Assembly: GCA_003255065.1 (NCBI GenBank) | Contig: QAOA01000890.1 | Coordinates: 243,119-307,118 of the forward strand | Direction of reading: 5' to 3' | Length of the DNA: 64,000 bases | Source of the DNA: Cercis canadensis | Taxonomy: Eukaryota > Streptophyta > Magnoliopsida > Fabales > Fabaceae | In this document: piece by piece, positions 33,674 through 44,700 of the stretch | Layout: each line of letters opens with the position of its first letter | Position numbering within the stretch: the stretch's first letter is position 1 | The notes under the pieces: generated by a model | The model's input: only the letters and a program-made list of their open reading frames with translations | What the model was told of the DNA's origin: nothing | The model's database searches: none | Position numbers and translations under genes: made by a program

Positions 33674-34769
33674 GGTCAATTTATACTTGGTATAAATGTG
33701 TAAGACTTGAACACTTACACTTTTCAACAACTTCTTTTAAGAGGTGAATTTCATCGATCTAACTGTTGAATTACGTTATATTATGGTGTGGATCATACAC
33801 ATCAATACACATCAAATTTTACAGAAATCAGAAATTCCTAAGCCCTAATTGATGAAATTTATTTATATTTTAAAGTTTTTACTATCCGTTAAAATTAGAT
33901 AATTCAATGGAGTACTAATCGATTATCAAATTTTATGATATTTTCTGAGCATGATCTACATCGTTATCAAAGGTTTGAGGTTCAGTAAGAACATTATTGA
34001 GAGAGAAAAAATCGTAATTGCTTTAACTCTCGAACGAGATTAGACCTACGTCCAATTAGGTAAAATAAAAATACTCGTAGTATTAACCAAAAATATATAT
34101 ACTAGAGCACCAGACAAAGGCTATGTGTCCACTAAAATTAATTTATACTAGAGTATTTCCACTTGCTATTAATATACACTAAAGTATGACACTAAATTTA
34201 GGTGTCCACTATTATGAAACTTTTGTTGCATTGACATTAATTTTACGGTCTATATATGTTAATTCTCCAAACAATGTTACTTTTGATTGTCTTTTTTTAT
34301 TTTGTTCCTCAAGACTAGACCATCAAGTTAAGTTTAATATGTTTAATCTCTCCTAAGTCCTAATCACAAAATCACCTAATTACATAAATACACAGTATAT
34401 ATGTAAATACCTAGCATTTTTCTGAAGCCCCCAATACTTTTTCATTTGCTGACATGCCCCACTTACAAGTGTGAGTGGTCCCTAGTCAACGGTGGACAAT
34501 GCAAGGTGCATTGAAGCACCAATTGTTCATAAGGTGCATGTTAAACGTTTCCGGGAAAAAAAATGTTAACGCCTTCGCAGAACCATCATCAATAGCCGCC
34601 CTTGATCGAACGGCTTATACCAAATATATCCAACAGCTTAAAAATAAAGAACTAAGCGGGAACAAACCCATATCATTTCGTTCCAAAGGGGTGTAATAAG
34701 TGACAATGCCTTTGTTGAGGTCGGAGAGTGAAGGTTCGTATGATGGCCTACAAGGTAAGACACGGGAGT
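32701..34769. other. Intergenic repeat-rich DNA
   Basis: It contains a TA microsatellite at about 33624-33670. A GC-richer patch at 32896-33070 has a short open frame without a known domain. A TATCCAAATACACCCTGAAT stretch near 33210 resembles a DNA-transposon end. A 73-codon open frame at 34475-34696 is not recognised. Confidence 0.45.
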
Positions 34770-35575
34770 TAAGGGGCGAGCTAGTAATAATTTCATAAAG
34801 TGAACGATTTAGTTTTTTTTTTTTTTAAATAAATAATTTAACTTCTCAATTTTGACAAAAGTTACAATTTTGATTTCTCTATCTCTCAAACGTTAAAAAA
34901 TAAACAAAAATGCTAACGTACTAATAATAAATTATTATTGTAATATGATTCAGCCTAAAATGGCAAAATTAATCTTGGAAGAAAAAACTCTTATTTTTAT
35001 AATTCACAAGTCCAGATCAAGGTTTAAAGGTCTTAAAATCAAAATTTTACCATTCAAAGTCAAGATCTACATCTTTGTAACATCCCCACAAAAGTTTAGC
35101 TCGATCCAACAGTGAATGACTCTACATTTTCGATTTGATAAAAACTGCCAGAAAAATACCAAAACATAGGCTTTTATTCTATATTATGGCAGTTTTAATC
35201 AAACTGGCGATTCAAAGTCATTCACCGTTGGATCGAGCTAAAATTTTGTGGGGATGTTTCAAAGACGTAGATCTAGAATTTGAAGAGTGGGATTGTGATT
35301 CAAAAAGCTGTAAGCCTTGATATGAACTTGTGAATTAGGAAAAATAAATTTTTTTTCTAAGGTTAATTTTGACATTTTGGGCTGAATCATATTAACATAA
35401 TAATTTCCTATTGCTACATTAGTATTTTTGTATGTTTTTTAACGTTTGAGACATAGAAGGATCAAAATTATAACTTTTGCCAAAATAAATGGGTTAAATC
35501 ATTCATTTTTAAATAAGGAGACCAAATTGTTCACTTTATTAAAATAAATTATCAAAATTACAATTAAGCCTATTA
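34770..35575. mobile_element. Long-armed hairpin (foldback) MITE
   Basis: The left arm (about 34795-35153) and right arm (about 35187-35535) are inverted copies over roughly 350 bases and close on a loop of about 33 bases. Examples are CTCAAACGTTAAAAAA paired across the arms, CATCCCCACAAAA near 35083 with TTTTGTGGGGATG near 35245, and AAACTGCC with GGCAGTTT at the loop. The right terminus, reverse-complemented, starts GGCTTAATTGTAATTTTGAT, like the element at 9376-9914; the left terminus is eroded. No coding capacity. A transcript would fold into a near-perfect double-stranded RNA. Confidence 0.85.
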
Positions 35576-35890
35576 TTTTAATTTCCTCATTTCTTCTTCA
35601 TTCTAATAGGCTCTGCCAACCCTAAGGTGGCCTAAATATGCCCCTCTTCGGTCTCCATGAACGAGCAATAATGGCTTGCGTGAGAAGTGAGAGAGAAGAT
35701 GAACAAAAAATGCAGATGGACAGAAGTCACAGAACGAAGAGAGAAGATTTGGGAGTAGAGTTATATTGGTAAGGGGATAGTCAACTCTTAAGAAGAGAGA
35801 CATTCTGGTTTGTTGAAGGACAAATGGCGAGCTAAGACGAAGCCAAAATGTCAAACACATAGAGAACTTTTCAAGCATAGTTTTAACTTT

Positions 35891-36257
35891 GAGTAAAACT
35901 TTTTTTAGTCCTTGAAAAATGCAGTCATTGACAAATTTGTCCTCCAAAAATTTTCGATGACAAATTGGTTATTGAATTATTATTTCACTGACAAATTAGT
36001 CATCCGATAAGCAAGATCAGTGAAAAGAAAAGGAGCACTTGAATGAGAAAATGAGGGCTTAAACATAGCTATACAAGATCAGTGAAAAACATTTAGAAAA
36101 TGGGTCTGCAGGGGTACATAGCTTTTCTCATTAAAGTACCAAAGGATTAATTTGTCAGACAGAATAATAATTCAAGGACCAATTTGTCACTGAAAATTTT
36201 TAGAGGTCGAATTTGTCAGTAACTGCATTTTTTAAGGACTAAAAAAAGGTTTTACTC
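35891..36257. mobile_element. 367-base MITE with 9-bp target duplication (MULE-type)
   Basis: The ends start GAGTAAAACTTTTTTTAGTC and, reverse-complemented from the right, GAGTAAAACCTTTTTTTAGT, with inverted similarity over about 110 bases. TTTAACTTT is present at 35882-35890 and again at 36258-36266. A 9-base duplication with long inverted repeats points to a Mutator-type transposase acting in trans. No coding capacity. Confidence 0.88.
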
Positions 36258-36266
36258 TTTAACTTT

Positions 36267-36991
36267 ATAGTATTTATAGATAAAAACTCTCTCATCAAGA
36301 GTCTTTAATCTGAATTCATAAATCCCTTCCATCCGTTGCATATAATCTGAAAGAATACCCAAAGGCACTAAAGAATACCAAAGGCATGAAACATCCACAA
36401 AAGTTAAAATTATAGAAGTTATGAAAATCGAGACAAATAGAAAAAGAAATGGAGCTCAGCTCAAGTTATCGCTAATGAGGAAAAAAAAAAAAGAAAGATT
36501 TCCCACATATTTAGATGCAAAGTTCGTAAAAGGAAATGAACATGCAATAGAATCTAAGCAGAATAAATGCTTACTCAGAACATATGATGGTACCCCTAAA
36601 ACATGAGAAGTATATATAGGAAGCACTTGCTGCTGTGTTACCGTGTTCGAGATATACTGTGAACACAAATACAACCATGACACATGTTTGACACGCATAT
36701 AGACATATTCAAATAAAAAAATATTTTTTTGGCTCGAATATGTGGCTGACGCAACTAGAACATGACTTAGACACGGTTGGCTCATTTTTGGCATTTTTTT
36801 TTTTCTGTTTTTAAGAATTTTTTTTTGGCTTGTACAATAAATATGTTAAAGAAGGGATTTATTTGAATGATTATGTGATATTCCTCTTTTTTTTTTTTCT
36901 TGTAAGGAAATATAGAGTAGAATGAATTGATAATATCTTTTATAATTATACTTATTTTAAAGGAGATATTAGTATTTTATACATGTAGAGT
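36267..36991. other. Spacer between two DNA transposons
   Basis: AT-rich spacer. Around 36645-36790 wording such as GACACATGTTTGACACGC resembles degraded repeat DNA, but no element boundaries can be set. No gene. Confidence 0.45.
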
Positions 36992-37170
36992 TAGGGATGG
37001 CAATTTGCCCCAGACCCAATGGGGCCCCGATTTTTTTTACCCGTTCAGGTATGGGTATGGGGCAGGAAAAATGGGTATGGGGATGGGGATGGATAATTTT
37101 ATAGGTAATTTGATAGGGGCGGATCTGGGGATGGGGAAGCCTTGCCTCACCCCGGCCCGCACTGTATATG

Positions 37171-37208
<38 letters not shown>

Positions 37209-37851
37209 CATTACATAAATTTTTTTTAAAAAAATTCTTCACAAAACGGCGTCATTATGGCCTAAGGTTTTCACACACTAAATCACCAACACACTGACCT
37301 AACCCTTCCTCCTTCAGTCCCTCGACCTTGAGTTCTATTTTCCCCAAACCTAAATTTTTTTTCTTTTTTTTTTTGTTGGTTTTGTAGAATATGGAGAGTG
37401 GTTCAACTTCAACCAACATTAGAACTTCATAAATTGTACTTATTTTAATTGCTTGGAGCCTTTTGTATTTATTATGATTTCTTATTGACTTTTATAATTG
37501 TTTAAGAACAATTTTTATAATTTTGTTTGAATATTATTTATGTTATTGTTGTTGCTTGAGGATATCTTGAGTTCTTGATGATGTTATTTGAGCATTATTT
37601 ATATTATCTTGTTCCATTAAACTTGAATTTTAATTAAAAATCGTGATCGATAGATTAAACTTGTAAATTGTGTATATTTAAAAAAAGTATAGTTGTATGG
37701 GTAAATGAGGCGGGACATGGGGCAGATGGAGATTTAGTGGGGCGGGGATGGGGATGCTGAAAAATTCTCGCCGGGGATGGGTCCGGAGATGGGGCATCCC
37801 CATGCCCTTCGGGGATGGGGACTGCTTGCCCCCGCCCCATTGCCATCCCTA
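36992..37851. mobile_element. 860-base non-autonomous hAT element with 8-bp target duplication
   Basis: The termini are TAGGGATGGCAAT and its exact reverse complement ATTGCCATCCCTA. They are flanked by TGTAGAGT at 36984-36991 and 37852-37859. If the end is drawn one base further in, the duplication becomes 10 bases, so a Mutator assignment is possible, but the TAGGG ends favour hAT. GGGGATGGGG-rich subterminal blocks point inward from both ends. Inside are a TA repeat (about 37166-37205) and a tiny frame starting MESGSTSTN, which looks like the start of a plant hAT transposase gene cut short. Confidence 0.88.
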
Positions 37852-37859
37852 TGTAGAGT

Positions 37860-38703
37860 TCATATCCCTTTTCTAGCAAGGGAAACCAAATGCTAAGTGA
37901 ATCCGGAGCGCAGGTAGGATGGGCAGCAATAACTACACTCGCAGAAAAAGAGATCTCCATTAGAGATATATAGTAGATAGTAGATTAGTATTGCCAAAAC
38001 AAAGGATAAAACACAGTTCTACTAATGGAGCCACATAAAGAGTCTTATAGTTTGTGTTGAGTTTCTTTTGTTTAAATTTAAACGTTTCTTCTTATTCAAT
38101 TGTTTTTTCACAAACAAATTATAAAAAGAATTGAGGGACGTTATAATTATTGATATGAAAAATAATTAATTTTGACCGTTGAAAATAAATGGCCGACATT
38201 AAATACTTTTACATTAACAATTGTCATGATATTACATCAAGAATGTATTATATATGTTCTTAATATGTATGACAAATCTAGAATATATTACATCAAGATT
38301 TTTAAGTAGGAGGTTTTTCACATACTAAAAAGATATGTGATATCTTTATAACGTGATAATATAACAATCATTGATGTAAAAATATTTAATTTTAATAATT
38401 TATTTTTAACAATCAAAATTAATTATTTTTTACAATATCGATTATCATATTATCACATTAAAAAATATTATATATCACCCTGATATGGTAAAATCCTTTA
38501 AAATAAGGTTCCATTCCCAAAGGCACTCATATTTTTCCTCATTTTGCTTCCTCTACGTCACCACCATTATAAACGAATATGGTGGTATTATATATTTACG
38601 ACCCGTTATACCGTAGCCTCGTCTCCTCTGATTCTTTGGCTAATTCCTCTGATTCGATCCTCATCTAAATTCTGTCACTTGCTCTCTTTTGCTCTCTCTC
38701 TCT
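37860..38703. other. Upstream region of the RING-H2 gene
   Basis: AT-rich spacer ending in the promoter and leader of the BBR-type gene. TATATTTA at 38590-38597 is a possible TATA box about 110 bases before the ATG, and CT-rich leader sequence precedes the ATG. Confidence 0.45.
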
Positions 38704-41700
38704 ATGGAGAACAACAACACCGCCAACAACAACAACGCCAAAGTGGGTTCTGGAGGAGCCAAACCCAACATCAACACCAACAACAACAGCATCGAAGATG
38801 AAGAGCACCCTGATTTGAATGCAGAGGAACACGTACAACAAGTAGAAGAAGAAGAAGATGATGATCATCAAGAAGAAAGTGGATCTGGGTCGGCTCAATC
38901 TCCCCCTTGTCAGCCTTCCAGAACTCCTTTCACTAATCTCAGTCAGGTCGATGCTGACCTTGCCCTTGCACGAACCCTTCAAGAGCAGGTTGGTTTGCTT
39001 CTCCTTCTTACTCGGTATTGTGATTCCATTTCAAAATTTCGTATTTTTATGGTTTTTCTTTTCCGGGTTTTCTTTCTGATTCTTGAATTCGTTTGGATGT
39101 CAATGCTTTACTTTGGTGGCAAAGAAAATTTGGGGAAGAAACAAGGAAAGTAGTTTAAGAAACTAAATTCTATGCTTTAACACTCATAAGTCATAACCCA
39201 TCGTCTTGGGATAATTTTATTCACTTGTGCACGATTAAACAAATCAACTTGACCTTGAATTTCTTCTTAACATACCTTGAGGTTGCAAGGCATAATTTCA
39301 TTTATTGGCTTCTGACAATAAAAAGGAAAGGCATATAGACCATAAACACAAAAGGTGCAAAAACCTATATGAGATTCTTGAAAGGTATAGACCTATATTA
39401 AACAAAATTCATTTCTGCACCAGAATCTTGAAACTCCTTAAACCCCCTTATCCTAACGCAAAAATTTGTTCTTTAATCTTGTGTAAGTTGTGCTTCTATA
39501 GTTCCAGCTGGAAGTGAAGCATCATCTTGCATTGCTTTCCAACCATATGTCTAGTAAATGAAAGCAGTCCTGATCATGATGACTTTTAAATTTAATTGAG
39601 GCTGATAACATTCAAAATAACAAGAGTTGATATGTCTATCAAGGAATTTTTGTTTTAGGGAGATTATTTCATGCTCTCCAATGAATTTGAAAACATAAAA
39701 GAGCACCTTTATATACCTGATTCATATTCTTTCTTTGCTAGTGTAGCTGTCTTTCACAAACAGCCATGTAATGGAGCTCTGCTGGATTGATTGTATAAAA
39801 CAAATGAGTCTCCAGGAAGCTGTTCCCTGTTGGTGATATTTGATTGCTTTTTCAATTTTGAAATTGTAATTACATCTCCTTTTCCAAAAGGGGAGGCACC
39901 CATTGAGATTGATTTTAGGTGAGGAGAGAACACATTTATTAGCACAGCAACTTGTTGTTGCACCATGGTTTTTTCATAGAATCTCGACAGAGCTTAGAGT
40001 TGATCTCTTGTTTATTGAAGTAAGAACTTTATTCTAAAGTTGTAGCTTCAATAAACATGCCCTGGTAAGAAAGCTTTCGAAAGCAAGTGGAAGTCCTAAG
40101 CCTTTGACAGTCACAGTTTCCTTTATATGTTTTCTGACAAACAACTCTGCCTCTTAAACTCGGCCTTACTGATAGCAACCTAGATCTTACTTCTTCTAGG
40201 GTTTGCATCAAGACCAATTCATTTTTACTTGTCGAGATTCAATGAAAATAGATTGATCATCCGCAGCTGACATTTTCATTAGTTTTTAAACAAAACCAAC
40301 ATGAGTAAGTTGCATTGTACTGAATTTATGATGAATTGTAGTTAATTCTTTCTTCAGTAGCCATATTCTTATTTGAAATCTCTTTGGTAAGAACAAATAA
40401 ACTTTCTGGCAAAGGGTCTCCTCTTTAATTATTCTATTGGCAAAATATCCACCAAAGTCTCATTGTTAAGAGTGTAAGATGTTTTAGTTTTCTTACTAAA
40501 TATTTCATTCTCTCGTTCTTTTGAGGAGTCAAAAATTGTGGCCAAGGTGTTGAGTTTTTAATGGCATTCATTCCTATTTAGCTTCAGTTCAGTTACTGAG
40601 GAAGTGTGAAATGCTTTGTGTCATCGTTATATTATGATGGTAGTTTAATTGTCAAAGATTGGTGTCAACTCTTCTTTACTACTAATAAAACTATTTGACT
40701 TGATAAGTAGGATATTTTGATTTTATCATGCTATGCGGAGAAAGGCTTTGGGCATAGTCTTTCTAAAAATGAGATAGATTTAGGTTCTTTTCTTGTTGAA
40801 TATTTTTCTCTGATATCTCACTGATTTACTAATGTTCTTAATTGTTTTGTTTCAATATTCTTATGCTTGTGATTTACATAGCATTGATTAAGTAATTTCT
40901 GAGTAGGAAAGGGCATACATGATGCTGAGAATGAATAATGAAGGAAGTGATTACGGAAGCTGGGAAGCTGGAAGCTATTTGCATGATGATGGGGATGACT
41001 TTGATGATCTACATGATGGCACTGATGATGATGATGAGGAGGAGGAGGAGGAGGAGGAATATGATGATGAAGATGCATTTGATGCCCAAGCGCATGGCAG
41101 TGCTGGAGAAAATAATAATCCCAGTATTGAATTTGACCCAGATGTGTTCTCAAGTGATGAAGCCTATGCAAGAGCATTACAAGAGGCTGAAGAGAGAGAA
41201 ATGGCAGCGAGACTATTGGCCCTTACGGAGATAAATGATCGTAAGTGCTCTGGGCTATGAATGCACAATCAGTTAGAAATTATCAACAATTAGAACCACT
41301 AGTTACCTATTCAATTGCAGGGGAGGCTGAGGACACAGAGGACCATGGTACTAATTCTCAGGTAACTATCTCTATTATATGTGTATGTGCACTCACATAC
41401 TCATGGTCATACCACCATTTAAAAGGATAGCCAGGTGTCTAATATATTAGTACCTGTCCCATTTTAGTTGCTAATGATCATTCCCGTATAATAGGGAAAT
41501 ACTTTTGTGGTTATTAGGAGAATGGTGCTTGCTGGTGGTTTTAGTTCTAGTCATTGTGCCTCTCTGATCCTGGTAGAAAAGTACTGTCACTTATGTTAAC
41601 ATTTATTTTATTTGAAACTCATTCAGTAGTACTCAGATGAAGTTGTTACTGATAAGACAAAATGTCTGTGATGTTGACAAAGAAAATGATTTCTGCATCT

Positions 41701-44700
41701 TTTTTTTTCTTTTTTTGTGCCATAGATGCAGGCATCTTAATTGTGGCTGCTTTGTTAAATATTGTAAATGCCATGGCGTGAAAAATCTGTTACTCCATTC
41801 TATGTGGTTCTTGAATATATTCCTCTTTTGCTGCCCCACTTACGCCCAGGGGGCCAAAAAAATAGGCAGGTTGCTAACATGATAGATGAGTAGAACTTGG
41901 CAGATTTGTGTCTGTTTGTGGCTTTGTGAACAAATTTACATACACACAAACACACACATTTAAGCACACATGCATAAAAATGTATGGTCTTTTACATGCT
42001 TAACAAGCACTTTGATCCTCCAAATGATCATTTCCTCTGGGATGTTGTAGCAATGGTAGTTTTATCGAAATGATTTAAGGTTGGGTCATATGCTTCTGCA
42101 CTCAAAGAGAAGTTTCTTCGGTGTATTATGGTGGTGTATTCTTGAGAGAAGTGGTAAATTCTTAACATAGTCATAAATGATTAAATTGATGTGTCAAGCC
42201 CAAAATCTAACTAGACATAAATGAAGCAACAAACCCTTAACAATTACCATATATTTAGATAATTAAATTTGGATGGTACATTTGTTGCATTCCAAGATCC
42301 TTCTTTCAATTCCTTAATCACTTTCTGAATCAGGATAGATTATTTGTTTGAGTTTCTATGGAGAGCTAAGGCTCCCTCAGAAATCTAGTCTAATTCTCTA
42401 TCAAAGAATTAACTATCCCAAAAGCTTAAGTTATTAAAAGACGGCTCAAGAATGGTTTTGATTTATACTTGTAACACACTCTCACATGAAATCTTGTTTT
42501 AAAAATCAATTTGGGCAACCAAAGGGAGAGCAATTCATGGTTCAGTCAGTTTGACAAATGGTCAAACCAGATGATGTCATCATTATATATAAAATACATA
42601 TATTAAAATTAATAACACTTATTAAAATGGTTCTTTGCGGTTCAGACAGTTCTGTCCGGTTTAGGACAGTTTAACTGCTTAAGTGGTTCTTAAGTCAAAC
42701 CTGGATTTTTTACAATAACCATATTGTCCGATCCTGTCCTGTTTTTAAATGCCAAATGGAAACTTTTTTGGCTCGGAGTGTGGTCAAGGGACATGCCCAA
42801 CACAACCTTGTGCTAAAAGTTTAATTTTATTAGAAAGAAAATGGGGATGGCCAGAACGTGCTCCTGCCAACATTCTCAACTCTTGTAGGCTAATGATCTG
42901 TTGCATGTTCCGGGACTGCATAAAAAGCTATCTGCGTATGTGTTTAGGCATTTTTGAGATGGATGTCTTTTTATTTTTTCTGCCAGCTGATGGCATCTTT
43001 GGAATAGACTTTTTGGTATTTATGGAGAATCTTAGGTCTGTCTAGCTACGTTAAAACATTTGCCCTTGTCTATATAGAGGTTTTGGTAAGAATGAAGAGG
43101 GTAAGATTCTATGCATGCTTGCTTTATTTGCGTAATCTGGTCTTGGGTATTTAGATGGAGCGTAATGCAAGAATATTTTAACAAAATTCCTACAAGTTTT
43201 GGTGTTATGGTACAGATTTGCTCTATTGTACTTTTTTTTCTTTGTCTTTATTCTCTATGTGCTTGGTTCGTGGAGTATATCTGTTCATCCAGCCTTATAC
43301 TTGTTAAGGAATTAAGAAAGATGTTACTTGTAATACACTCTAAGCAGAGGTTATATGAGTCAATATACAGTAACAGGATCAATATATTATAAATACAATT
43401 GTACCTGTTAGAGTAAAACATGCCTAACTCTACTGAAGTCTTCCAAAAAAGAGAAAGAAAAAAATTCTACTAACCATCTAGAGGGGGCCAATCAATGCTG
43501 CCACTGTGGGCCCTTCTTTTATACGTCCTTATTAAATGCTCTTAGTGTCTTATTGGACAGATTGTTTCTGAAATTGTGATTGTGAATGGTGGTCGTAATT
43601 TGCACCTTTTTGGCAAAAAGCTTTTCTGATTCTCACATAGACAAGGTCGACTTGTGTCTTTTTTAATCAATTTAATAATTTTTGATATTCTAACTTTTAC
43701 TCATTATCTATTTATCAGTAATAGCTTAAAATATTTTTATTTCATTCTTCTCAATATAGAAATTTGGTTAAATCCAAACTCATGATATCTTTTCCGTTTA
43801 CTTTCATTACAACATAGAGGGTGAAAAGGAAAACAATGCTTCTTATCTTTGGTTCTATGTTACACTTAACTTTTGTTATGTATGGCAAAATGAAGGGAAG
43901 GTTAAGTTAGTTCTGGGAATGCTAGAAATATGAATCCTATGACTGAAACATAAGGATAACTGTACTTTTTCATATTAGTTATTTCGTGTTATTTTATCCA
44001 ATTTGATATCTAAATTAGGGGCATTGAGTGTTCTTACTTGCCAAGTTTAGAAAAATTAATCTAAGAAAGTGTTGTTGATGTTATTGCTAGAGGTTTTGAA
44101 TAATTGCTAGTTAATTTATAAACTCTTTTTCTTATTCATATGTTTAAGATTTTTTTTATCCTTAAATTTATAGCTTTTTTCAAATGATTTTTACATAAAC
44201 ATATATTCAAAATTTAGCATATTCCTGATATTTTAAAAAGGAAAAAATACATTAGTTTGATTTTAAAAAATTTATGCTAATATAATTCTCATGAAAAATG
44301 TTAATTATGAATAAAATAATTGTAGATGTTAGATTTTTTTTTTTGTTTGAATTGGGGTTTTAAAATGTGGTCCCCATCATGTGATGTCGTTGCAAAGGGA
44401 TGCGGCTGCTATATTGCAGTTGTTAAGGGCAATATAAACGCATTTTCTCTTTTTTTCCCAGTAGTTACCGCAACTGCAACCCCACCTCAACCGCAATTGA
44501 AAACCCTCATTGGAATCATTTTTGTCACAATAGCTTTGAAGGGCATTATATCTTTTATTTGTTGCTAGAGTTTTATGAGAATAAGATAGTTTTTAATATT
44601 AAATTATAAACCAAAAATGACATGCATTACATGGGTCAAAACTAATGAGAAGATCAAAGATAGCTTTCCTTTCTTTTTTTGTTTAGATGTTTCTAAAAAA

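Noticed and set aside
34475..34696. 73-codon open frame between the amidase and the hairpin element
   Set aside because: No family recognised, no exon context, and length is within chance.
38665..38982. Minus-strand open frame opposite BBR exon 1
   Set aside because: It is the mirror of the Asn/Gln-rich repeats in the true exon on the plus strand.
39754..40217. Open frames on the minus strand in BBR intron 1
   Set aside because: Codon pattern is faintly protein-like but I recognise no family. The frames are short and closed by stops, so I leave them as possible repeat remnants.
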